This document shows positions 46,501 to 57,200 of a stretch of 64,000 nt of DNA, piece after piece. The stretch is from Plasmodium brasilianum. Lineage: Eukaryota > Apicomplexa > Aconoidasida > Haemosporida > Plasmodiidae. Position 1 is the stretch's first letter; each line of letters begins with the position of its first letter. The DNA lies in assembly GCF_023973825.1 (NCBI RefSeq), contig NC_090125.1, forward strand, positions 3,135,412 through 3,199,411, written 5' to 3'. The notes under the pieces are model-generated. The model had not been told where the DNA came from. It searched no databases and saw only the letters and a list, made by a program, of their open reading frames with translations. The position numbers and the translations under genes are program-made.

Positions 46501-49500
46501 GTAAACTAAATCTACGTTTCCATATATAGGATTGGAATAAAAAAAACACAAACTGAAATGTTCAAGTATCCTTTCAATTAACTGAGCTTCTCCGGGTAAT
46601 TTAAAACAATGTAAAAATAATCTTAATGAAGACAATAATGACAAATTACAAAAATCAAATAATTTCACATAACTCTTTAAAATATTAATATTTTTTCTAT
46701 GAGAAATATATTCGCCAACAAATTCTTTGTCTAAAAAAGGATTATATCTCAAAAACTTTGCAATTGATTTTAAAAAATGTTCATCTTCCATTAAATTTTT
46801 TTGTACATTATTAGTACAACTACCTTTCGAATTAGTTTTCGTAATTTTACACTCTTCGTTAGCAGTTCCTGACTGGTTTATCTGATTTTGTTTATTGTTC
46901 TTTTTTTCTTTTCCTATTTCTATATCGTTTTCTTCTTTTGATAATTCTGTATTCTTGTTATTCTCCTCCTCTACTTTTACTTCATCGTCTTTATTATGGT
47001 CATATTCGATAGTTCCATTATAATTGTAATTTATATTTGTACTTCCTGAAGACTGTACATTTGTAGAGAATTCACTTTTTGCATCCTTTGCATCTTTTGT
47101 ATCTTTTGTTTCTTTTGTATAATTATTTTCACATGTTTCATTTTCACAATTATTATCTATATGATCGTTCCTACTTTCATCTTTATCATTTTCCTCTTCA
47201 ACCCTTTCGTCATTATATGCTCCTACTGCAGAGGTATGGTTAACACTACTAGTGTCTGCACTTTTTTCTTGCTCCCCATCTTTTGGGTTATTCGTAATGC
47301 TGCCATTATAAGTAATACTCCTCGAATTGTTATTACTAATTTTTGTACTATCTTCGTTATTTTTCACAGAATTTATATAAGTCATACTACCGCTATGATT
47401 ATTTGCCTTTTCTGTATCCACTTCCTTCGCGATACAACACTTTTCGTCAACGGACGAATTAGAATGAACAATTAAATTTTCATTTTCATGTGCCATTACA
47501 GAATCAAGGATATAATTATTTTTATCTATCTGATTAAGAGAATCCTTTGTTTGGATTATATTCATTTTAATTAATTCATCAATAGATTTATTTTTTAATG
47601 TATTAAATATGGTTGCAGACTTCTTTAATATTTCTTTTCTATTTTTTTTTTTTCTCATTAAATGTTGTTTGTTCTTAATATAGTAAACTTTGTGATATCC
47701 TTTTAAATGCTCAAATAATAACATGGAGCAAAAAACAATGTAACTTTTATCTTTACTTGATGTCAAAAAATTTAAAGTGTATAATTCATTCATATTACTT
47801 TTTTTTGATTTACCTTTATTATCTGATACCTCTTCGGTAACTCCTTCTCCTGATTTACAAGCATTTTTTTTATTAACGTTTTCGGTAATTTCATCTATAT
47901 GTCCTTTTATACTTTTACATTCTAATTCATTTACGTTATCTAATTTGGCTACATTTTTATTTTCCATAATTTCTTTCTTTTTATTTTGTTGTGTTTCCTC
48001 TTCCTGCTCCTTACCATTTTTTTTTTCGATTGTGTTTCTTACTTTACGTTTTTTCCTCGAATTAATTACATAACCAAAAGTATTTGAATATAAATCGTTC
48101 CTAAATTCTGTAATTATCTGATTAGTATATCCAATTTCATACATGCGGCTTGTTGATTCGTTCACACTGTTAATGCTATTTCGGTTGTTGTTGTTGTTGT
48201 TGTTATTGCTTCCAGTTGTGGTATTGCTAGTGATATACGGTATTAGTATATACAAAATATTTTTAATCATTTTAAAAATTATTTCATTCATAATTGTAGT
48301 ATTTTGAATAAAATTTACACATAAACTTAATATAGACTGTACGAAATTCTCTAATACATCAAATGCATACAAGTTAACATCGTGGTTATAATAAATTTCA
48401 AATAAAACATTTTCTATACAAAAATATGATAGGGTTAATAAGGCCGTTTCAATAACATTTTTTGCAGAACTTTTCTTAAGTATATTTAATAAAATATTAA
48501 TAAATATTTCATTATAAATAAAGAAATGCTTCTTGTATAAAATGAACATATTTATATAAGTTCTCATTGATCTACACATTAGTATATAAGAAGAAGACGT
48601 CATATGCAAAAACAAACACCTTATTATATTACATAATGCATCAAAATTTTTATTTATTAATGAGTAACCACATGTTTCCAATAAAATGTTTAGCAATCTA
48701 AAGGATAACATATTAATGCATTCCAAATTATCATTAGAAATCTCATTTTCAAATAAATCATTATTCAAATTTATGCACTCCTTTGTTTTTAATAAATCTA
48801 CAATAAACTTACTTTTATTACTGTTTATTAATATTAGGACTATGCTCAATATGTCTTGTATGAAATCGTCATCAGCACTGTTTGTAGTACTATTAAAATG
48901 CTTATTTACCGCATTATTCACAGTACTATTATTCACAGCATTATTATTCACAGTATTATTATTCATAGTACCACTATGCACAGTTCTACCATTCACAGCA
49001 TTATTATTCACGTATTTTTTCACGTTATCATTCGAGCCATTATTCGCTCCATTGCTCATAACACTACTCATAACTACGTAAAAAATATTTTTTAATACGG
49101 ATTCACAGTTACCCTTAAACAATAAAGAGTATTTATTATTCTTATATATTTTAAAAATATAACAAATTATTTTTATAATGTTTTTTCTATCAACAACTTT
49201 CATAGAATTGCACAAAATATTATTAAACAAAATTATGGTATCGTATAATATAATTTCTTCATGATTAATATTACTGTAGGTCATAGGGGCACTCAATAGT
49301 GTTTCTATACTAATGTTAATAATATTGTTTCCTTTATTTAATATAAAATCAGGGTTTTCTTCTTTTTTAAGACTAAATTTTTTAGTTAATTTATAATTTT
49401 TCGAAAAAAAGTTATATTTCTTTCTTTTAGGAATTTTTTCATTTGTCTTGGATAATAACTGAGTATCATTCTCCACATGTTTGTCACCACTGACCTTTGT

Positions 49501-50058
49501 TACACTATTCTCGTTTGTATTAGTTAAGTACTTTTTTCTCTTATAATAATTTTCGTCATTCTTAATTTCATATTCATTATTGTCTGAAGATATATAGGAC
49601 AACTTTTTGGAGGATACGGTTTTATCGTATGTCTTTTCATTGAGATATATACTATTATATTTTAATATATGATCTAACGAGTGCAATGCATTTAATTTAA
49701 TTTTATAAAAAATGTTATTATTTCTTATAATATTTAAAAAAGGTGCAATATGATATATATCTAGCTTATTATTAAATTCTGGTACTTCTATACCTTCCTT
49801 TATATTATAATTTAAATTATTAATACTGTTGTATAAGATAAATAATGCATCTACAATACTTGAGTCTAAATTTTTATTATATTCTTGCTTTTTTATAACT
49901 GATAGCACATTGATTATTTCATTTTTTATGATTGTAAATATATTTAGTTTTGTATATTCATCATTACTGAACTCATTACTTAAAAAATTTGGGACCAAAT
50001 TCTTCTTATTATCACCATTCCATTTGTAAGCATTCTTAAAACATATACTTTTTTCCAT
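40574..50058 (-). CDS. SEC7: Giant SEC7-domain ARF-GEF (frameshifted at A24)
   Basis: Guanine-nucleotide exchange factor for ARF GTPases at the Golgi; very large, about 3161 aa if one base is missing. Frame 1 runs from ATG 50058 to 45112 and frame 2 to 40574. The Sec7 domain spans about 1090-1385. It includes FLRYNPFLDKEFVGEYI, then FCLPGEAQ-type FKLPGEAQLIERILEHF with catalytic Glu1157, and FILTYSIIMLNTDLHNNQV near 1330-1345, then FIKNNRGINNG. About 150 residues of low complexity are inserted between the two halves. An N-terminal DCB/HUS-like helical region (about 40-620) is interrupted by Asn repeats. The C-terminal part is helical then ends in acidic repeats (DDNKTYEEN-like). The frames meet at the A24 run at 45127-45150. 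The second frame is open from the run through QENLNKEKLSTQQTRELKQ, so nothing suggests an intron. It is probably the parasite's main Sec7 protein. Confidence 0.9.
45127..45150 (-). other. A24 (minus strand) run at the SEC7 frameshift
   Basis: T24 on the plus strand, A24 in the coding sense. Upstream frame: PEKPEENK then Lys codons, then FRKI and stop at 45112. Downstream frame: Lys codons, then IQENLNKEKLSTQQTREL and on into the C-terminal ORF. The total span is one base short of a continuous frame. Homopolymer undercall is the first explanation. Confidence 0.85.
48894..49020 (-). repeat. Coding repeat, NNNAVNN/NNTVN units in SEC7
   Basis: Imperfect 15-18-bp units encode runs such as NNNTVNNNAVNNSTVNNAVN in the N-terminal region (residues about 346-388). 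It is a low-complexity insertion within the helical part of the protein. Confidence 0.8.
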
Positions 50059-51363
50059 TTTTTTTTTTTTTCATAATGTTTATTGTATTCCATTTTCCAC
50101 AAAAAAATGTATTTCGTACATTTCTATGGAACTATACTTTTCTTGTTGTAGCTTTTAACAATATAAGAGGGACTCAGCCAAAAAGCAATAATTTTGGAGT
50201 ATTCGGGTTAAAAAAAATACTTCTATGTATACATATATACAAATGCTGATATGCGAAGATGTATATATGTATGTTTATATGTACACCACTTTGCCTCTTT
50301 CTATTATATTTTAAAATAGCTTTATTTCTTTCTGGAACTCTGCTTACGTGATTTGAACAAAATTAACGCTTTTTCAAATATATAAATATACACATTTACT
50401 TATATGCACATAATATTTTTTTTTCATGTAAATTTTAATACTAATGTGTTATTTTGTTATCATCCTTTTTTCCATATTTATACAGTTCTGTATAATGTAT
50501 TCTAAAGTAGATATCATTTTATAAAAGAAAAAAAAAAAAAGCAAATAGAAAATAGCAAAAAGATAGAACAAATTATAAATGTTTATGCTTATGAAGAAAA
50601 TACAAGTTATATAATTTTAAAAAGTATGTGAAAACATTTTATATATATGTATAAATTTTCCTAAAAAATACAAAAACGTTCCTTTTAATTAATATTTTAC
50701 GCTAAATTGATAATAAAAAGAAAAAAAATTGTGTAGCAAAACATTCTAAAAGAGGAAACTGAAAAGTGATAATTATATATGTATAAAAAAAAAACTTCAA
50801 AAAAAAAAAAAAAAGGATGAACAGGAATGAATAAAATATTATGGATTTGCATTGATGTATATAAAGGGAAAAAAAAATTTCTAAATAAAAGGAACAAAAA
50901 ATAAGTTTACAATATTAGAATTAATAAAGGAGAAAATAAACCATTAAAAAATTATTTCCAATAAAAAAAATCCTTCGAGTTTACAAATATATTTATATGC
51001 ATATTACATTTATATGTATTGAATTCATAATGTTTTTACTTTTTTTGTGAGCCATAAATGGGCAAAAAATAAAAGATTATTTTTTCGTTAAATAATATTT
51101 TTTTTCGTGAAAGGTAACGATGATAACCTTTTTTTAACATTGTAATATAAAAAAAAAAAAAAAGTAAAAAAAAAGGTAAAAAAAAGAAAGATAAATTTTT
51201 ATATATAATAATTCATATAGGAAGGAAACAAAAGAAAAAAATTAGCTACACAAAAAGTCGTTTATAAACTGTTTATACAAATCAGTATAATATATATAAT
51301 ATTTTTTTTTCTTTCTTTTGATTACACCTATATGTTACACTGTACACATATAATTCAAATTGC

Positions 51364-51405
51364 ACCGGTAACGTTAGAAAGAGCGGCCTATACTTATTGC
51401 TCTTT
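51364..51405. other. GC-rich island with two palindromes and a hairpin
   Basis: Adjacent 6-bp palindromes ACCGGT (51364-51369) and AACGTT (51370-51375), then arms AAAGAGC (51378-51384) and GCTCTTT (51399-51405) forming a 7-bp stem with a 14-nt loop. It is the only such island in the 1.9-kb divergent promoter region. It could be a binding site or a small structured RNA; function unknown. Confidence 0.4.
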
Positions 51406-51858
51406 TTCTGAAGAAAAATAAAAAAACATACACTTTAATATTAAAGATTGTAAAATTATATATTTTCCAAGAATTGTAAGGAAAATTATATGTACAATAT
51501 AATATTTTGTTTTTAGCTTATGCGATAAATGAAAAAGTACTTTTTAGGAAGTCCGAATTTCTTAAAAGTTAAAAAAAAAAAAAAAAAAAAAAGACATATT
51601 ATTTTATAAGTTACATTTTTATTATAAGATTAATTTTTAATATCTATTTTATATTGCATACTTGTTTTATCTTTTTATTCTCCATAAAATGAAAATTTAT
51701 TTTTGAATATTTCCTATATCATACGCACGCGTATCTCATCCTTATAATATTATGCTAAATTTGTAAATATGTCTAAGGAACTTTAGTCACAACTGTTTTT
51801 CAGAATATATTCATAAAACGTACACATAATATTGTATATATATATATATATTATACAC

Positions 51859-51918
51859 ACATATATTATATACACATATATTATATACACATATATTATA
51901 TACACATATATTATATGC
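51859..51918 (+). repeat. 15-bp tandem repeat ahead of EF-Ts
   Basis: Four copies of ACATATATTATATAC, the last with one change. The unit is a multiple of three and has no stop in the EF-Ts frame, so the open frame runs through it as YIIYT repeats. It is more likely 5' UTR than coding. Confidence 0.9.
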
Positions 51919-51930
51919 TCATGTTCATAT

Positions 51931-53229
51931 ATGAATATGCATATGTACATGCCATTTATAGACGCATCCACAAACATGCTGCTGACATATAAATGCCCAG
52001 CCTGTTTAACATTATTAACAAGAAATTGCCGTTTAAGTACAACTCAGTCAAAACTGTCTAATGAACACTTAAAAAAAATTAAGGAATTCAGAAAAACTAC
52101 CAATTTATCTATCAGCATATGCAGAAGTATTTTAAGTAATAATAATTATGACATTGGTAAAAGCGTAAATTATATTTTTCAAAATTTAAATGAAAATTAC
52201 GAAAATAGAAAGAAGAAATTAACAGAAGGTTATTACTGCTTATCATCGGAGGGCAATTTGATAGGAATAACTGAATTAAACAGCTTCAATGATTTAATAT
52301 CAGAGAACATATATTTTAAAGAGTTGTTAATAAATTTGTGCAACGGTTTAATGAATGATAATATCAATAGAAAAACAAATTACTTAAATATAGATAATCA
52401 AAAAATTTCGCACTATATGCATTTATTCTATAAAAACAACAAAATATATATTGACAAAAAATTAGAAAATATTGAAGATATAAATACTTTTAAGCAAATT
52501 TATTTTAATAGAAGTATTAACCAATTAATTAAATACACTTCCTACATTTTAAATGACTATATATTTTTAAGGAAATATTTCATACTGAATTTAGATTATT
52601 TAAATCAATTAGACCATTTAGATAATTTATATGATATTACTATAAATGCATATATAATAAAAAAAAGATATCATCATAAAGAAGTACGAATCGACGATTT
52701 TATTTTGTGTAAAGGCTTTTCGTTTGCATTTTTGCTCATAAAATCTAGTGAAAAGCTTACTGATGAGAGTATATTAATAATTGAAAAGTTAGCCTCCATT
52801 ATTTGTATAAATATGCTAATATATAAATCAAAACATTGTTCAAAATCAAATTTAAATAAGTTTGACATTCATAATTGTTTTCAACACAATTTTTGCAATT
52901 CTTCTATTAATAATTTAGGCATAAAAGAAAAGAAAAAAATGGATATAAAACACATAGAACAAATACGCCTAACAAATTCTAATAAAGAAAATTCAGAAGG
53001 TACAAAAGGCTGTAATGAAGATTGCGATGATTTTTTACAAAAAAAAGTTCAATCCATATGCTTATTAAGTGACTACTTGGAAAAATTAGGTCATCAAAAA
53101 TTAAAAAGTATTTGTACGGATAATACAACTTTTTTAAAATTAATTACCGTATTAGAGCAAGAATTGAAGATTAAAATTTACACGAACATGATGTATTCTA
53201 TGCTTAATGAGGATATCGTCATTTTGTAG
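51931..53229 (+). CDS. Divergent elongation factor Ts, organellar
   Basis: About 432 aa. EF-Ts recycles EF-Tu by GDP/GTP exchange in mitochondria or plastids. The N-terminal UBA-like domain reads HLKKIKEFRKTTNLSISICR then SILSNNNYDIGKSVNYIF, matching the LREKTGAGMMDCKKAL...DIEKAV pattern. It is followed by a core-domain start EGYYCLSSEGNLIGITELNS. The usual TDFVARN motif is replaced by NDLISEN. A basic N-terminus (LLTRNCRLSTTQSK) could be a transit peptide. The frame is open back to 51832, but that part only encodes the YIIYT repeat; ATGs at 51931, 51937, 51943 and 51949 are the plausible starts. From memory, a separate plastid EF-Ts exists in P. falciparum, so this copy may serve mitochondria. 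Convergent with the giant gene. Confidence 0.75.
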   Translation: MNMHMYMPFIDASTNMLLTYKCPACLTLLTRNCRLSTTQSKLSNEHLKKIKEFRKTTNLSISICRSILSNNNYDIGKSVNYIFQNLNENYENRKKKLTEGYYCLSSEGNLIGITELNSFNDLISENIYFKELLINLCNGLMNDNINRKTNYLNIDNQKISHYMHLFYKNNKIYIDKKLENIEDINTFKQIYFNRSINQLIKYTSYILNDYIFLRKYFILNLDYLNQLDHLDNLYDITINAYIIKKRYHHKEVRIDDFILCKGFSFAFLLIKSSEKLTDESILIIEKLASIICINMLIYKSKHCSKSNLNKFDIHNCFQHNFCNSSINNLGIKEKKKMDIKHIEQIRLTNSNKENSEGTKGCNEDCDDFLQKKVQSICLLSDYLEKLGHQKLKSICTDNTTFLKLITVLEQELKIKIYTNMMYSMLNEDIVIL

Positions 53230-53917
53230 TTTTCCTATTGCTTCTTATGTATAACGGAAAAACAGTACTCAAGTTTGTTATGTACAGCACAAAGTGTTCT
53301 GTTATAAATGAACAAATATGTTTACCTACACAAATACACACGTGACTACATATTATACCTTTTCGTAGTTGTAATTACTTTTTATAAAAGAGAATCAGCA
53401 TTACATGTAATATTATTTTATAAACGTCAATCTTTAATATATTGTAAAATATATTAATAAAATTTTTTTTATATACCAGTGTTCTTTTTTAAGAAGAAAT
53501 TATATTCTTAATAGGTGGAAAAAAAAAAAAAAGTTTGAAGATATGTTTGAAAACAAAAACACAAATTTTAATACATAATATATAATAATACAAAATTACA
53601 AAAAAGTTGGATAAAACAATGCAGACATTTTGACCATATGAATTTTTTTAGTTATAATTTTTTTTTTTTTTTTTGTTCATTTATATTGCATTTGGAAGGG
53701 TTTAAATTAAAACTTATGTTCTTTTGAGTTTGAATTACTGCTATTTAGAATATGTATACTTCAAATGTTAGGAAATTATCCTTTTGTTTAAAGCTTGCAC
53801 ATTTAATAAATTATTGCTTTCGTTACGCAGATTTTCTTTCGTTATTTCTTTTTGTCATTTTGTTGATTTCTCACTTTCTCATTTTTTTATTTTCTTTCTT
53901 TCTTTCTTTTTTTCTTT
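53230..53917. other. Convergent intergenic region, EF-Ts / giant gene
   Basis: About 690 bp of A/T runs. A TTTC microsatellite lies at about 53893-53912. No gene. Confidence 0.6.
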
Positions 53918-54292
53918 TTAAATAATGTTACTTTTAAATTTATTACACGCAGGTTCGTCCATAAATTTCGTGCTTGAGGAATAGTTCTCACTGTAGGATG
54001 TAAATACATTATTTGGTTCTAAAAAATATCTTTTGAAACATGTATTTGTATCACTTGAATATTGCGGCATACATATATTTTCTCTTGTTCGTAAAGAATT
54101 CATGAAATAATCTTTTTCGTTTAGTATTTCATTGCTTTCTTTATTCTTTGAGGGAATATCATTATTATTGTTTAGAAACTGTAGGATATTATTTCTCGCA
54201 AACAAATGGCTCTCTTCGCTATTCTTAACATTTTTCAAATTACTTCGGATTGATGTACACATGTTTATCCTTTGTTCACAATCATAATTGGG
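53918..54292 (-). pseudogene. In-frame open extension after the TAG of the giant gene
   Basis: Directly after the TAG at 54293-54295, the same frame stays open for 124 codons to a TAA at 53918. It begins PNYDCEQRINMCTSIRSNLK and continues in mixed, coding-like composition (for example ESHLFARNNILQFL, CFKRYFLEPNNVFTSYSEN), unlike the T-rich DNA beyond it. This looks like the true C-terminus of the giant protein cut off by one stop. Possible causes are a nonsense mutation, a base error, or stop-codon readthrough. No intron with GT-AG ends of plausible length removes the stop. It could also be a separate small ORF starting at the ATG at 54262, which I think less likely. Confidence 0.6.
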
Positions 54293-57200
54293 CTACTCTT
54301 CATCATTTAAATAATCAAAAAGGTTTATAGATGGGTTTGTAAAATAATCATTTTTTTTTCTTATTTTTTTTTCCTTATCCTTTTCTGTTTCTTGCAATTT
54401 TTTTTTGTTAGCTTCTTCTAACTGTATCCTTTTTTTCCTTTTTTCCACATTATTGCTTCTTTTAATAACACCATTTACATTTTCCTTTTGGTTATTTTTA
54501 CTCAACTTTTTAATATCTCCTATGTTGTCATTTTTGTTCTTTATTTGAGGATTTGTTTCATACGTATGTTCACATGTTCGTATATTAGTTGTGCTAATTT
54601 GATGATATTCATTTGTCTGTTTTTTTCCTGTTTCTTTGTTTAAAGGATGATTATGAAAAAACATTTTTCCCATTTTTTCTATATTAATTTTGTTCTGTTC
54701 GTTAGTATTAGTTTTATCATAAAATATATTTGTTCCATATGTATTAATAGTATCATTTAGGGTAGGAGTTTTATAATAATTATAAGAATTCCAATTTTTA
54801 TTATTCTTTTTTATAAAAAAGGGAATGTTGTTCATATTGCGAACTCTTAACATGTTAATATCATAGGAAAAATTTTTATTTATTGTTCTTAAAAAAAAGT
54901 TAGTGCTACTATTGCAAGCAACATTTTCATTGCTACAAGACTTATTTTTAAATTCAGTTGCATTAATGAAGTAAGCAAAATTTTTCTTCCTATTATCTGA
55001 ATTTGTTCCAGTGTTCGCCTTAATACAATACGGATAACGAATGTTATGAAATTTTTGGTTATTCTCTTCCTTTTCATTTAATATACTTCCTTTACTCATG
55101 GTTGATATTTTGCTGACATCACTGTAGTTACTAGTATAGGCATTTTTGAAATCAAATAAAAATGATTTAATACTTGAATTATCAAAACTACATAATTTTC
55201 TATTTGAAATTAAAAATTTCACATTATCCAAATTATCACAGTGTTCGCAATTCTCCAAGTCACCATAAATATTGTTTTTAAAAGGATCACTGCTATTTTT
55301 ATAATGAAAACATTTATTTACATTTTTAGAATTATTCTTTATATTTTTAAAGAAAATATTACTATTTATAGATTCTTCTTTAAAATTAGACTTGGTAAAT
55401 AAATTATCCGTAGAATAATTAACGTAAGATAAATCATCAAATTGGTTACTTTGTAAATTAATTATTTTTTCCTCTTTATTATTAGATATACGTTCTTTAC
55501 TTTCTTCTAGTTGATCTTCAAAACATTCTCTTTTTATATCTACATCATTTTTTGGTGTTATATTGTGATAGTTGTATTTATTCAACACTTTTATTTTATG
55601 TTTGCAAATGGCACATGTATATATTTCTTTCTTCATATTATCGTTTTCTGAAGTATTAAAAATATCATAAACATAGCTATCATCACCATAGTTATCATCA
55701 TCATAACTATATTCATCACCCTTATAGCTTTTTAACTTAAATAGATATTTATCACAAAACATGCACTGTACATAATTGTTATTATTTACTATGCGTTTAT
55801 TCCATCTGCGTATTTTCTCAATAATTTGATCTAGCTTTTTGGTATTAATAATATTTTTAGGTGATCTATAAAAATTGTCCTTTTCATTTGTTATATAATT
55901 TTCATGCATAAAATGAAAACCTTGTGATAAGTTATTATTAGAGTTGTAGAAACTATTATATAAATTTTCATTAGACTTATTTATTGTTTCGTTATCACTG
56001 TTATGTGTGCGACTATTCTCGGAGCACTTTTCCAAGAAATTGAAGTCTGTTTCTTTTTTGACCAATTCGTTTATGAGGAGTTTCCCATGTTTCTCATTGT
56101 TAAAGCAATCGTTACTATCACCATCACTATCAACACTATTATCATCATCGTCATCATTATCATTATAATACGCAATGCCATTCCTCGGTATTGTTTCTTT
56201 TGTGTGTCTATACATAATGCATTCTATCTTTTTTTCATTGTTCACTATATTAGTTATAGCATTAAAATCATTTTTTTTCTTAATTTCGCTTAAGGAATTA
56301 ATAGAATTTATGTATTTTTTTGGTGTTAAATCACACTTTTTTAGTTTATCATTTTGTTCTATAAAAAAATTATTTTCGCTTCTCTTTTTAACTGAATTAT
56401 TATGCAAATTATTATTTCCTTCATTAATTATAGTGTCTGAAGTGCTAATCTGATCACCTTGGTTATTATTATAATTTTCATTTTTTATAAAATTTAAATT
56501 TACACAATTATTATATAGTTCTTTATAATTACAGTTTAATAGGTCAAGAGATGTTAATTCATTATTATTAATCTTTAAATGGGAACAGTTCTCATCACGA
56601 AATGTCTTTTCCTTTATTCGTACCATGTTGTTTTTGCTTCTTTGAATGCATTGCGCTTTTACTTCATTTTGTGCGCCATAGACCTGGAATTTCTTATCTG
56701 AAGGATATTCCTTTACGTCTTTACCAAATATATTCATATATTTTGCTGTGTCTCCCTCGCTTTTGACATCATTGAAATATGATATATTTTTTTCATTTTT
56801 GCCACCATTAAAGAAAGATGCACTTTTTTCGTTCTTATCACCATTAAAGGGAGATGCACTTTTTTCGTTCTTATCACCATTAAAGGGAGATATCCCGTTT
56901 GTGCTCTTTTTCTTCAATTTAGTTCTGTTTCTCCCTGGATTGTTACTTTGATTTTTCCTACCCTCCTTACTGCTATTTCTACTTCTACTATTATTATGAC
57001 TGTTATTTTTACTGCTTCTACGACTGCTGTTGCATATGTTTATATCGTATTTTCCCCTTTTCCCAGCACTATCTTTTGAAATGTTAGTCAGCTCATTCGC
57101 ATGGAATTTTTTGTGAACAAATTTGGTAAATTTTTCACGTTTAGTTTCATTTACATCATTATTCATGTGATGAGGAATTACATCCTTATTTGTAGCACGC

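Larger units (their letters stand above)
50059..51930. promoter_or_regulatory. Divergent intergenic region, SEC7 / EF-Ts
   Basis: About 1.9 kb between divergent genes; it should carry both promoters. Mostly A and T runs, with a GC-richer island at 51361-51410 and a 15-bp tandem repeat just before the EF-Ts start (both listed). No gene recognised. Confidence 0.6.

Noticed and set aside
54266..54298. Intron removing the TAG of the giant gene
   Set aside because: The only nearby GT...AG pairs give an intron of about 27 bp, which is not credible.
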